From NCBI GenBank assembly GCA_023230525.1, contig JALNXE010000081.1, forward strand, positions 1 through 20,041: DNA of 20,041 nt, in the 5' to 3' direction. Shown piece after piece: positions 6,183 through 13,752 of the stretch. The DNA is from Desulfobulbaceae bacterium. GTDB taxonomy: Bacteria; Desulfobacterota; Desulfobulbia; Desulfobulbales; SURF-16. A model generated the notes under the pieces. The model saw nothing but the letters and a program-made list of their open reading frames with translations, made no database searches and was not told where the DNA came from. A program made the position numbers and the translations under genes. Position 1 is the stretch's first letter, and each line of letters opens with the position of its first letter.

Positions 6183-9112
6183 CCCGGGTGGAAACCGATT
6201 TTCAGGTCTTTCATGAATTGATGTCGCGGAAAATCCGGGAAATCCTGCTGGTGGCAAGCCCGTATGACGCCTTTATCATGGAGGAGGACGGCAGTCTGGC
6301 CACCCGTATCATCGATGAGTATCAGGGGCTCAATCTCAGCCATCCCCCCCGGCTGCAGCGGGTCAGTTCCGCCGGGGAGGCCCTGCAGATCCTTGAGCTG
6401 AAAAAATTTGATCTGGTCATCACCATGCCCAATGTGGATGACATGGACGCCTGGAGCCTGGGCCGGAGAATCAAAAAAATCAACCCCCGGCTGCCGGTGG
6501 TGCTGCTGGCCCACAGTCTGCGCTCGGTTGCCGATGCGCCGGAGCGAGCGGATACCAGCGGCATTGACCATTTTTTCATCTGGCTGTCCGACCCCTCTCT
6601 GCTGCTGGCCATTGTCAAAAACGTCGAGGACCATCTCAATGTGGCCAGAGACACCAAAAAGGCCGGGGTACGCGTGCTGATCCTGGTGGAGGATTCCCCC
6701 CATTACCTCTCCTATCTGCTGCCCCTGCTCTACAGCGAGGTGGTGAAGCAGACCCAGGCGGTGCTCTCCGACAGTCTCAACTATGAACACCGGCTGCTGA
6801 AAATGCGGGCCCGGCCCAAGATCCTTGCGGTGCCGGATTACGAGGAGGCGGTCAGGCTCTTTAACGCCTTCCGGCCTTATGTTTACGGGGTCATTGCCGA
6901 CGGGCGGTTTCCCCATAAAAAGAGGCTTGATGACCGGGCCGGACTCAAGCTGCTCAAACATTTCCGCTCGCTGGTCCCGGACCTGCCCCTGCTGCTGATG
7001 AGTGCCGAGCCGGCCAACCGTGAGCAGGCACACAAGATTCCCGCCGTATTCGTTGACAAGCATTCAGCGGCCCTGGCCGGGGAAATCCATGAGTTTTTTC
7101 TGCATCACCTGGGCTTTGGTGATTTTGTCTTCCGCCGGCCGGATGGCACGGTGGTGGGCTGGGCGGACAATTTGCGCTCCTTTGAAGAGAAGATTGCCCT
7201 TATCCCGGAAGAGTCGCTGCTCTACCATGCCTCCCGCAATCATTTCTCCAACTGGATCATGGCCCGTTCCGAGGTGGATGTGGCAAGCCGCCTGCACACC
7301 TTGCGGGTAACCGATTTTGCCTCCCTCCAGGCCATGCGTTCCTTCTTGGTTGACACCATTCACAAGCTCAGGATCCGGCGGCAGAAAGGTATTGTCGCCC
7401 AGTTCTCGCCCAAGGATTTTGACGGGGAGATCATGGACTTTGTCAAGATAGGCAAGGGTTCGCTGGGCGGCAAGGCCAGGGGCATTGCCTTCATGGCCAA
7501 TCAATTTGCCGCGGCGGAACAGCTGGCCGGCCTGGGCGTCCATATCAGGCTGCCCAGGACTATGGTCATTGCCTCGGACGGCTATGATGCCTTTATTGCG
7601 GAAAATAAACTGCTGAATTTTACCGGCGCTGAAGCGGATGAAGAGATCGCCGCCCGTTTTCTGGCCGGCTCGATGCCCGCCTGGCTGCTGGCGCAGCTGA
7701 AGGACTACCTTGCCCGGGAATCCGGCCCGTTATCCATCCGCTCTTCCAGCCTGCAGGAGGATGCCCAGTTCAAACCCTATGCCGGCCTGTACAGCACCTA
7801 CATGCTGCCCAATAATCATCCTGATTTTGCCGTGCGGCTCAAGCAGTTCCTGGCTGCCGTCAAACTGGTCTATGCCTCAACCTGTTTTGCCGGTCCCCGG
7901 GCCTATTCCCAGCGTCTCCAGTCCGGCAAGTCCTATGCGGACCGGATGGCGGTCATCGTCCAGCAGATTGTCGGCAGCAGTTACGGTGATTATTTCTATC
8001 CGGCCCTGGCCGGGGTGGCCCAGTCCCATAATTTTTATCCGGTCGCGCCCATGCTGCCCGAGGAGGGCGTGGCCCATATTGCCCTTGGTTTCGGCAAGAC
8101 CGTGGTTGAGGGGGAAAAGAGTCTGCGGTTTTCTCCCAAATATCCCGAGGTGCTGCCCCATTTTTCCACGGTGGATGATGTGCTGGCCAATGCCCAGCGT
8201 TTTTTTTATGCCCTGAAAATGGTGGATTATCAGGCGGAACTTGGTTTTCATCCCGGCAGCAATCTGGTCAGGCGGGAGGTAAGCGAGGCCGCGGCCGAAC
8301 TGCCGGTGCGGATGCTGTCCAGTTCCTATATCGCCGACGAACACCGCATTCGGGACAACAGTCAAGGCGGGGCCAATATTCTGACCTTTGCCCGGCTCTT
8401 GAAATACCGGCTTTTCCCCCTGGCCCAGTATATTACGGAGGTGCTGGAAATAGGCCGCCGGGGCATGGGCTGCCCGGTTGAAATCGAGTTTGCCGCGAAC
8501 CTCAACCCTGCCCGTCCGGAACTGAGCGAATTTTATTTCCTGCAGATGCGCCCCATGGCCGCGGGCCTGATAGAGAACGAGGTGCGGATAAGTGACGGGG
8601 ATCTGGACAGGGCCTTCTGCGTTTCCCGTCAGGCCCTGGGCCACGGCAGATTGACCACCATCAGCGATATCGTCTATGTGGACCCCCGGGAGTTTGCTGC
8701 GGCCTATACCCGGGAGATCGCCCGGGAAATCAGCCAGGTGAACCGTGTGCTGCAGCAAGAACAGCGCTCCTATCTGCTCGCCGGCCCCGGGCGCTGGGGC
8801 TCGGCGGACCGCTGGCTCGGCATTCCCGTGCAGTGGCAGGATATTTCCGCGGTGGGGGCCATGATTGAACTGCGCAACGAAAAGATGAAGGCCGAGCCGT
8901 CCCAGGGGAGCCATTTTTTTCACAATATCAGCTCCATGGGTATTCCGTATGTCACCGTGACCGAGGGAACGGATGACCGGCTTGACTGGCAGTGGCTGCA
9001 GAGCCAGCCGCTTGTCCAAGGCATGAAATATGTGCGCCATGTCCGCTGCGCCCGGCCATTTCTTATCAAGATAAATGGCCGGGATGCCCGGTGCGTGATG
9101 CTGAAAGAGTGA
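6179..9112 (+). CDS. Two-receiver protein with PEP-synthase/PPDK-type ATP-binding domain
   Basis: This 977-aa cytosolic protein starts with GTG overlapping korC by 4 nt. Residues about 18-155 form a receiver-like domain whose phospho-acceptor position is not Asp (the strand reads LVITMPNVDD). Residues about 165-300 form a second receiver with the acid pair Glu171/Asp172, a phospho-acceptor candidate Asp241 (GVIADG) and a Lys in VFVDK. Residues about 419-790 match the N-terminal ATP-grasp domain of PEP synthase/pyruvate phosphate dikinase: KGSLGGKARGIAFM, LSIRSSSLQEDA, and EFYFLQMRP at the end. The swivelling phospho-His domain and the PEP/pyruvate barrel of those enzymes are absent. Instead a C-terminal domain carries GPGRWGS and SQGSHFFHN. 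I recall similar proteins in Bacteroidota and Desulfobacterota, without known function. It is probably a phosphoryl-transfer or ligand-sensing signalling protein rather than a PEP synthase. Confidence 0.85.
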   Translation: MTRVETDFQVFHELMSRKIREILLVASPYDAFIMEEDGSLATRIIDEYQGLNLSHPPRLQRVSSAGEALQILELKKFDLVITMPNVDDMDAWSLGRRIKKINPRLPVVLLAHSLRSVADAPERADTSGIDHFFIWLSDPSLLLAIVKNVEDHLNVARDTKKAGVRVLILVEDSPHYLSYLLPLLYSEVVKQTQAVLSDSLNYEHRLLKMRARPKILAVPDYEEAVRLFNAFRPYVYGVIADGRFPHKKRLDDRAGLKLLKHFRSLVPDLPLLLMSAEPANREQAHKIPAVFVDKHSAALAGEIHEFFLHHLGFGDFVFRRPDGTVVGWADNLRSFEEKIALIPEESLLYHASRNHFSNWIMARSEVDVASRLHTLRVTDFASLQAMRSFLVDTIHKLRIRRQKGIVAQFSPKDFDGEIMDFVKIGKGSLGGKARGIAFMANQFAAAEQLAGLGVHIRLPRTMVIASDGYDAFIAENKLLNFTGAEADEEIAARFLAGSMPAWLLAQLKDYLARESGPLSIRSSSLQEDAQFKPYAGLYSTYMLPNNHPDFAVRLKQFLAAVKLVYASTCFAGPRAYSQRLQSGKSYADRMAVIVQQIVGSSYGDYFYPALAGVAQSHNFYPVAPMLPEEGVAHIALGFGKTVVEGEKSLRFSPKYPEVLPHFSTVDDVLANAQRFFYALKMVDYQAELGFHPGSNLVRREVSEAAAELPVRMLSSSYIADEHRIRDNSQGGANILTFARLLKYRLFPLAQYITEVLEIGRRGMGCPVEIEFAANLNPARPELSEFYFLQMRPMAAGLIENEVRISDGDLDRAFCVSRQALGHGRLTTISDIVYVDPREFAAAYTREIAREISQVNRVLQQEQRSYLLAGPGRWGSADRWLGIPVQWQDISAVGAMIELRNEKMKAEPSQGSHFFHNISSMGIPYVTVTEGTDDRLDWQWLQSQPLVQGMKYVRHVRCARPFLIKINGRDARCVMLKE

Positions 9113-9148
9113 GCGTTTTGCCGGAATGAACCAACGGAGGCCTCTTAA

Positions 9149-10762
9149 GTGACCCAAAAACCAACATACGATGAACTTGTGGCCATGGTGCAGCAGCTCA
9201 AGGCAGCCCATGAGCAGCTGTCCCTTATCATGGAATCTCTGCCGATCATACCCTATACCCGCAGGGCGGATGGGGATCTCGCCATTACCTATATGGGGAA
9301 ATCGGTGGAGTTGATCACCGGCTTTGCCGCCGAACAGTTCATGAATGATCCGGCATTCTGGCTGGATCACGTGCATCCGGATGACCGCGGCCGGGTCATG
9401 GCTGAAATGCAAATGCTCATCAATGAAGGAATACTGAGCCGGGAATATCGATTACAGGTGGCTGACGGGTCTTATAAATGGATGAGCAGCTTCAGCCGGG
9501 TGATCAAGGATGCCGACGGCAGAAATGATTATATTGTCGGCGCGGTACATGATGTCAGCGATGAGAAAAAAATGAAGCAGGAGGCGGACATGCATATGCA
9601 GCAGGTCATCCAGGCCGATAAGCTGGCCTCCCTTGGCGAGGTGGTCGCAGGCGTGGCCCATGAGATCAACAACCCGAACAGCTTCATTACCTACAATATC
9701 CCCCTGTTGGAAGAATCCTGGGAAATCTTCGTGCCGATCATCAATGCCTACGCGGCAAACCATCCCGACAGTAAACACGGCAATCTCACCCTGGAGGAAC
9801 TGGCCGGGGAGATGGGTGAGATTATTCAGGCGATTAAAACTGGTTCCGACAGGATTAATAAGATTGTCGCCAACCTCAAGGATTTTGCCCGATTGGATGA
9901 AAGCGCGCCGAGCCGCCTGGTTGATTTCAATAAGGTGATTAATGATGTTTTGACAATTGTCGGCGCTCAGGTGCGTAAATCCGTGGGCCGGATTGAGTTG
10001 GAACTGGCGGAAAATCTGCCTGGGTTTCATGGCCATTATCAGAAGCTGGAACAGGTGATGGCCAATCTGATTATGAATGCCGCCCAGGCCGTACCGGTGA
10101 AGGAAAAGGGGAAAATTACCATCCGTACCCGGGTCAATATGCGTCTGCATTCCATTATTGTTGAGGTGGAGGACAATGGACGCGGCATGGCGCCCGCGGA
10201 AACGGAGCGAATTTTTGAACCTTTTTTTACCACCAGAAGGAGTTCCGGCGGCACAGGCCTGGGACTTTCTGTGTCCTACGGCCTGGTGCAGGAGCATATG
10301 GGCCGGATCGGCGTGTTGTCCCGTCCCGGCCTGGGCACCAAATTCACGGTCATCCTCCCCATTGACCGCCGTCAATGCCAGCTTGATCTGCAGTCGACCA
10401 TTCTCTGTGTCGATGAGGACCCGCAGACCTTTGTGCTGTTAAATTCCTTTTTCCCCAGGGTAGAGAATCTGCCGGCCCGGAGCATAACCGCAACCGGCGA
10501 GATCCTCGCTTTTCTGCAGGACCATCCTGAGGTGGATATGGTGCTGTGCGATCAGCTGACGCATGATGTTGCCGGTTGGCAGCTGCTGAACCAGATCAAA
10601 AGGCTATTCCCCTTGCTGACGGTTTTCTGCCTTGCGGACCTGCCGGAGCAAGCGCAGCATTCCGCCGGAGGGTCATCCCTGCCGGATTATTTTCTGGCCA
10701 AGCCGTTAAAGCTTGAAAAACTGGCGAAGATTATCAAGACAATTGGAAGGCTGAGGATATGA
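9149..10762 (+). CDS. PAS-domain hybrid sensor histidine kinase with C-terminal receiver
   Basis: This 537-aa kinase has no membrane segment, so it is likely cytosolic. It opens with a short coiled stretch (KPTYDELVAMVQQLK), then a PAS_3-like domain at about 25-140 (DHVHPDDRGRV, YRLQVADGSYKWM). The H-box is SLGEVVAGVAHEINNP, with phospho-acceptor His171. An unusually long loop separates the two dimerisation helices. The ATPase boxes are complete: NLIMNAAQAV, VEDNGRGM, FEPFFTTR and GTGLGLSVS. Residues about 416-537 form a receiver with the acid pair in CVDEDP, Asp468 and the Lys of LAKP. The start is GTG, with ACGGAGG 8 nt upstream. The stop overlaps the next gene by 4 nt, which makes that regulator its probable partner. 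The signal is unknown; a cytosolic cue fits. Confidence 0.93.
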   Translation: MTQKPTYDELVAMVQQLKAAHEQLSLIMESLPIIPYTRRADGDLAITYMGKSVELITGFAAEQFMNDPAFWLDHVHPDDRGRVMAEMQMLINEGILSREYRLQVADGSYKWMSSFSRVIKDADGRNDYIVGAVHDVSDEKKMKQEADMHMQQVIQADKLASLGEVVAGVAHEINNPNSFITYNIPLLEESWEIFVPIINAYAANHPDSKHGNLTLEELAGEMGEIIQAIKTGSDRINKIVANLKDFARLDESAPSRLVDFNKVINDVLTIVGAQVRKSVGRIELELAENLPGFHGHYQKLEQVMANLIMNAAQAVPVKEKGKITIRTRVNMRLHSIIVEVEDNGRGMAPAETERIFEPFFTTRRSSGGTGLGLSVSYGLVQEHMGRIGVLSRPGLGTKFTVILPIDRRQCQLDLQSTILCVDEDPQTFVLLNSFFPRVENLPARSITATGEILAFLQDHPEVDMVLCDQLTHDVAGWQLLNQIKRLFPLLTVFCLADLPEQAQHSAGGSSLPDYFLAKPLKLEKLAKIIKTIGRLRI

Positions 10763-12138
10763 AAATATTTGTGGTTGATGATGAACCGATTGCTTTAAGT
10801 TCGTTGCAGCGGATTCTGCGGCGCCGGGGTTATCGCAATGTGGAGGTCTGTGACAGCGCACCTGCTGCAGCAGCAAGGATCAAGGATTATGATTTCGATA
10901 TCGTCTTTGTCGATCTGCTCATGCCTGAGATGGATGGATTGCAGCTGCTTGAGGCGGTAAAACCTTTCAAGCCGCACACGGAATTTATCATGTTGACGGC
11001 GGTGGATGACGTCAATACGGCAGTGAAGGCTTTACGCCTGGGGGCCTATGATTATCTGGTAAAGCCGGTGGAGAATGAGCGGCTGCTGCTGACCCTTGAA
11101 CACGCCTATGAGCGGCGGGGACTGCTGACCGGACTGGCCGGGGCCGGTTCACGGCAGGAGCGGCTGCTGTCAAAGGCCTTTGCCGCCATTGTCTCCCAGT
11201 GTCCCCGCATGAAGGAACTGCTGCTCTTTGCCCAGACCATGGCCCGGAGCGGCAATCCCGTGCTGATCACCGGCGATTCCGGCACCGGCAAGGAGCTGCT
11301 TGCCCAGGCCATTCATCTGGCGGGCCCTGAGCCCGGTGGCCCTTTTGTCGCGGTCAATGTGGCCTCTGCCTCGGATTCACTTTTTGAAAGTCAGTTTTTC
11401 GGGCATGCCAAAGGGGCGTTTACCGGGGCAACCGCCAGTTATCCCGGTTTTTTTGAACAGGCCAATGGCGGCACCCTTTTTCTCGATGAGATCGGCGAGT
11501 TGCCGAAAAACCTGCAGGTAAAATTTCTGCGGGTGCTCGAGGAGAAGAAGGTTACCCGTCTTGGTGACCCGCATCCGATTCCCGTCAATGTCCGCATCGT
11601 GTCCGCCACCAACGTGGATCTGGACAAGGCCTGCCAGACGGGGGCCTTCAGGCTGGATCTCATGTACCGTCTGAAATCCGTTCATCTTCATCTTCCCCCC
11701 TTGCGGGAACGTGAAGGCGATATCCCCCTGCTGGCCGATCATTTTCTGCACAAAGCCTGCCTGCGCCACGGCAAAGAGCTGAGCGGTTTCACCCCCGAGG
11801 CCATGGCCCACCTCCAGCAGCAGGAATACCCCGGCAATATCCGGCAACTGGCCCAGAAGGTGGAAAATGCCGTTCTCCTGGCCCCAGGGCCGTTCATCAC
11901 CCTTGAGGACTTTGGCCAGCAGAGTGAGACGCCGGTATTTGGTTTTGCCCGGAAACTCTGCACCTTGAAAGAGGATACCGAGGTCCATACCGCCTATGTG
12001 CTTCGGCAAACCAGAGGTGACCGCCAGCAGGCGGCAAAAATTCTCGGCGTCACTCTCCGGCATTTGCAGAGAAAGATTGCCGGGATGAAAAACCAGCCTG
12101 GCTGGCGGCAGATCCTGGATGATATTGATGACATTTAG
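10759..12138 (+). CDS. NtrC-family sigma-54-dependent response regulator
   Basis: This 459-aa transcription activator has the full three-part architecture. The receiver occupies residues 1-120 (VVDDEP, Asp52 in FVDLLMP, Lys in LVKPV). The AAA+ domain spans about 145-385, with Walker A GDSGTGKE at 172-179, an intact GAFTGA sigma-54 contact loop at 219-224, Walker B GGTLFLDEIGELP, and an arginine-finger region near FRLDLMYRL. The Fis-type helix-turn-helix is at the C-terminus (RGDRQQAAKILGVTLRHLQRKI). All key residues are present. It overlaps the histidine kinase by 4 nt, so the two very likely form a pair. Targets are unknown; no convincing -24/-12 promoter was found in this window. Confidence 0.95.
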   Translation: MKIFVVDDEPIALSSLQRILRRRGYRNVEVCDSAPAAAARIKDYDFDIVFVDLLMPEMDGLQLLEAVKPFKPHTEFIMLTAVDDVNTAVKALRLGAYDYLVKPVENERLLLTLEHAYERRGLLTGLAGAGSRQERLLSKAFAAIVSQCPRMKELLLFAQTMARSGNPVLITGDSGTGKELLAQAIHLAGPEPGGPFVAVNVASASDSLFESQFFGHAKGAFTGATASYPGFFEQANGGTLFLDEIGELPKNLQVKFLRVLEEKKVTRLGDPHPIPVNVRIVSATNVDLDKACQTGAFRLDLMYRLKSVHLHLPPLREREGDIPLLADHFLHKACLRHGKELSGFTPEAMAHLQQQEYPGNIRQLAQKVENAVLLAPGPFITLEDFGQQSETPVFGFARKLCTLKEDTEVHTAYVLRQTRGDRQQAAKILGVTLRHLQRKIAGMKNQPGWRQILDDIDDI

Positions 12139-12163
12139 GTCGCAAGATGATGACTTAAATGTC
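12130..12163 (+). terminator. Hairpin at the end of the kor-signalling operon
   Basis: GACATTTAGGTCG pairs with TGACTTAAATGTC (13 pairs including two G-U) around an 8-nt loop. The hairpin overlaps the stop codon of the response regulator. The following sequence is T-rich but not a clean T-run, so termination is probable rather than certain. Confidence 0.5.
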
Positions 12164-12443
12164 GTTTGCTGATTATTTCTTGTAAAAACAAGCTGCTACG
12201 CATACGGGCGCTCGCCCGCCAGCCGAGCAATTCTCCACGGCCCGCGCTCTTTATGTCGCGGGATCCGCCGCCGCTGTTCCGTTCTTGTGTAAAAAAATAC
12301 CATCATTTCAGCTGATTACCATTATTTATCCTTGCGCGTCGCTCTTGGCCGCTGCGTTGCAATGGTTTGTCATCGGATGCAAGGTGCCCGCCTGGGTTCT
12401 GAGAGGGGGGCGGGGACGATTTGCAGATTTTCAAGAGGATCAA
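12164..12443. other. Non-coding spacer with several small palindromes
   Basis: No credible gene is seen here. The frame that runs into the next gene from TTG 12285 has no family match before residue 54. Short palindromes follow each other: CTTGT/ACAAG (12179-12192), CGGGCG-CT-CGCCCG (12205-12218) and CCCGCG/CGCGGG (12241-12262, 10-nt loop). No promoter could be named with confidence, although one for the following gene probably lies here. Confidence 0.5.
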
Positions 12444-12899
12444 ATGACTCATGCCATTATTCACAAGATTCTGATCGTGGATGACAATGAGGTTTTCAGC
12501 CATTCGGTGGAACGTCATCTTAAACGGGAAGGATTTGAGGTTTTCGCCGCCCATGAGGCAAATACGGCAAAAAGCCTGGTGCTGGCCGCTGAGTCTGACG
12601 GGCAAACCTTTGATCTGGTTGTGGTGGAATTTTTCATGACCAACATGCAGGGTGTTGATCTGGTCCGCTGGCTGCACCAATATTTCCCCGGGGTGTCGGT
12701 GTTGATGGTTTCAGGCTTCGGCAATATTGACGTAATGAATAAAGTTATCAGGCCGGAAATTGATGCTTCTTTGAAAAAACCGGTTGTGCCGATGCAGATT
12801 ATGCTCACTATCAAGATGATTGCCGTAAAACGGCAGCAGGCCGTCATGACCGGCACCATGCCGCAGCAAGGCGAGATGGGCGTTGACAGGCATTCATGA
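12444..12899 (+). CDS. Stand-alone receiver-domain protein with Glu at the phospho-acceptor site
   Basis: This 151-aa protein is essentially one CheY-like receiver plus a short basic/Gln tail, with no output domain. The acid pair Asp13/Asp14 (LIVDDNE) is present, as is the Lys before Pro (Lys112 in LKKPV). The phospho-acceptor strand, however, reads DLVVVEFFMTNMQG, with Glu62 where Asp is expected and MT instead of the usual MP. Glu at this site can mimic a phosphorylated receiver, so this may be a locked or phosphorylation-independent regulator. The start was set at ATG 12444 because AGAGGA lies just upstream and the domain begins at once. A longer frame from TTG 12285 was not used. The next gene is cheW-like, 40 nt downstream, which points to chemosensory signalling. 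Confidence 0.82.
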   Translation: MTHAIIHKILIVDDNEVFSHSVERHLKREGFEVFAAHEANTAKSLVLAAESDGQTFDLVVVEFFMTNMQGVDLVRWLHQYFPGVSVLMVSGFGNIDVMNKVIRPEIDASLKKPVVPMQIMLTIKMIAVKRQQAVMTGTMPQQGEMGVDRHS

Positions 12900-12939
12900 G
12901 AATGCCGTGCATGCTTGTACCCACTGTCAGGAGGGTCCT

Positions 12940-13335
12940 ATGGAAAAACAGCAGAAAGGAAACATTGGCCAGGGAAAATATCTGGCATTCAGCCATGGCA
13001 GGGAAAATCATGGTTTCGGTATTGTGAAGGTCAAGGAGGTTACTGACCTGATGTCGATTATTAGTGTGCCAGGGCTTCCGGTTTCCATGGAAGGGGTAAT
13101 CAACTACCGGGGCAAGTTTATTCCGGTGGTGGACATCCGGCAGAAATGCACCATGGAAAGTGCTGGCTACACGGAGAAAACCTGCATCATGATCGTTGAA
13201 ATGCTGGCCGGTAAGGGGGTGGTCTCCGAGGTTGGCATTATCGTCGATGCTATTTCGGAAGTCATCAATATCAAAAAGAAAGCAGCGAAACTGCCCCTGC
13301 CCCTGGCAAAAAAAGAGATGCCAGTGCCATTCTAG
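12940..13335 (+). CDS. CheW-like chemotaxis coupling protein, C-terminus apparently lost
   Basis: CheW links chemoreceptors to the CheA kinase. The 131-aa product contains most of a CheW domain: YLAFSHGRENHGFGIVKVKEV, PVSMEGVINYRGKFIPVVDI, the KTCIMIVEM strand and VGIIVDAISEVINI. It then ends in a Lys/Pro-rich tail before the last strands, where family members normally have a GMGxxxGxxVILLDID-like segment. The +1 frame just after the stop reads EMGVIHGERFVEEFD, which resembles that missing strand, so a frameshift near 13300-13335 is likely. The start at ATG 12940 has an excellent site (CAGGAGGG). The reading frame from 12883 overlaps the previous gene and was rejected. It may be a decaying gene, since a chemoreceptor relic follows. 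Confidence 0.8.
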   Translation: MEKQQKGNIGQGKYLAFSHGRENHGFGIVKVKEVTDLMSIISVPGLPVSMEGVINYRGKFIPVVDIRQKCTMESAGYTEKTCIMIVEMLAGKGVVSEVGIIVDAISEVINIKKKAAKLPLPLAKKEMPVPF

Positions 13336-13419
13336 CAGGGGTGAAATGGGCGTCATTCATGGTGAACGCTTTGTCGAGGAATTCGACACGAATGGTGGTC
13401 GTGGAAAGGTTACTTTTAA

Positions 13420-13752
13420 AGATGTGGTGAGCCCTGTGCTTTTAATGCTGTTAACAATGGCCAGGTGCATGCCGATATAGAGGCAGCGGCAGATGGGGTG
13501 GGGTTGGGTGCGGTGGAGTTCAAGCAGGTGATTGCCGCATTCAACGATATCATCACCGCTTCTGCCAATGGGGTGTCCGGTGCAGCTTTTGCGGCAAGCC
13601 GGAATGCTATGCTGAATATGGAGGGAATCAGCATGGTGACCCTGCTGGTCGGCATTGCCCTGGCCTTTGTTCTTGCCATATCCTTTACCAGGCCGTTGCC
13701 CATTTTTTATAGTTGTGCCGTCATGTTGATGATTTTTTCTCGGCCCGGTTAA
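13420..13752 (+). pseudogene. Remnant of a methyl-accepting chemotaxis protein
   Basis: After a stop at 13417 this frame reads through a helical segment (FKQVIAAFNDIITASANG, AAFAASRNAMLNMEG). It then enters a clear transmembrane helix, MVTLLVGIALAFVLAISFTRPL (13633-13698), of the type that joins an MCP sensor domain to its HAMP domain. The resemblance stops exactly where HAMP should begin, and the rest of the frame is unrelated and runs into the end of the opposite-strand gene. There is no plausible start, no first transmembrane helix and no signalling domain, so this is an internal fragment of about 90 codons. Together with the clipped cheW it suggests a deleted chemosensory cluster. Confidence 0.65.

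Noticed and set aside
7877..9412. A 511-codon minus-strand frame opposite the PEP-synthase-like gene and the kinase start, and a similar one at 5843-7063
   Set aside because: Both lie wholly against recognised coding sequence and show the same low-quality, His/Gly-rich composition.
12285..12443. Upstream extension of the receiver gene from TTG 12285, giving a hydrophobic N-terminus
   Set aside because: It could be imagined as a membrane anchor, but there is no ribosome site at the TTG, whereas AGAGGA fits ATG 12444 and the receiver starts immediately there.
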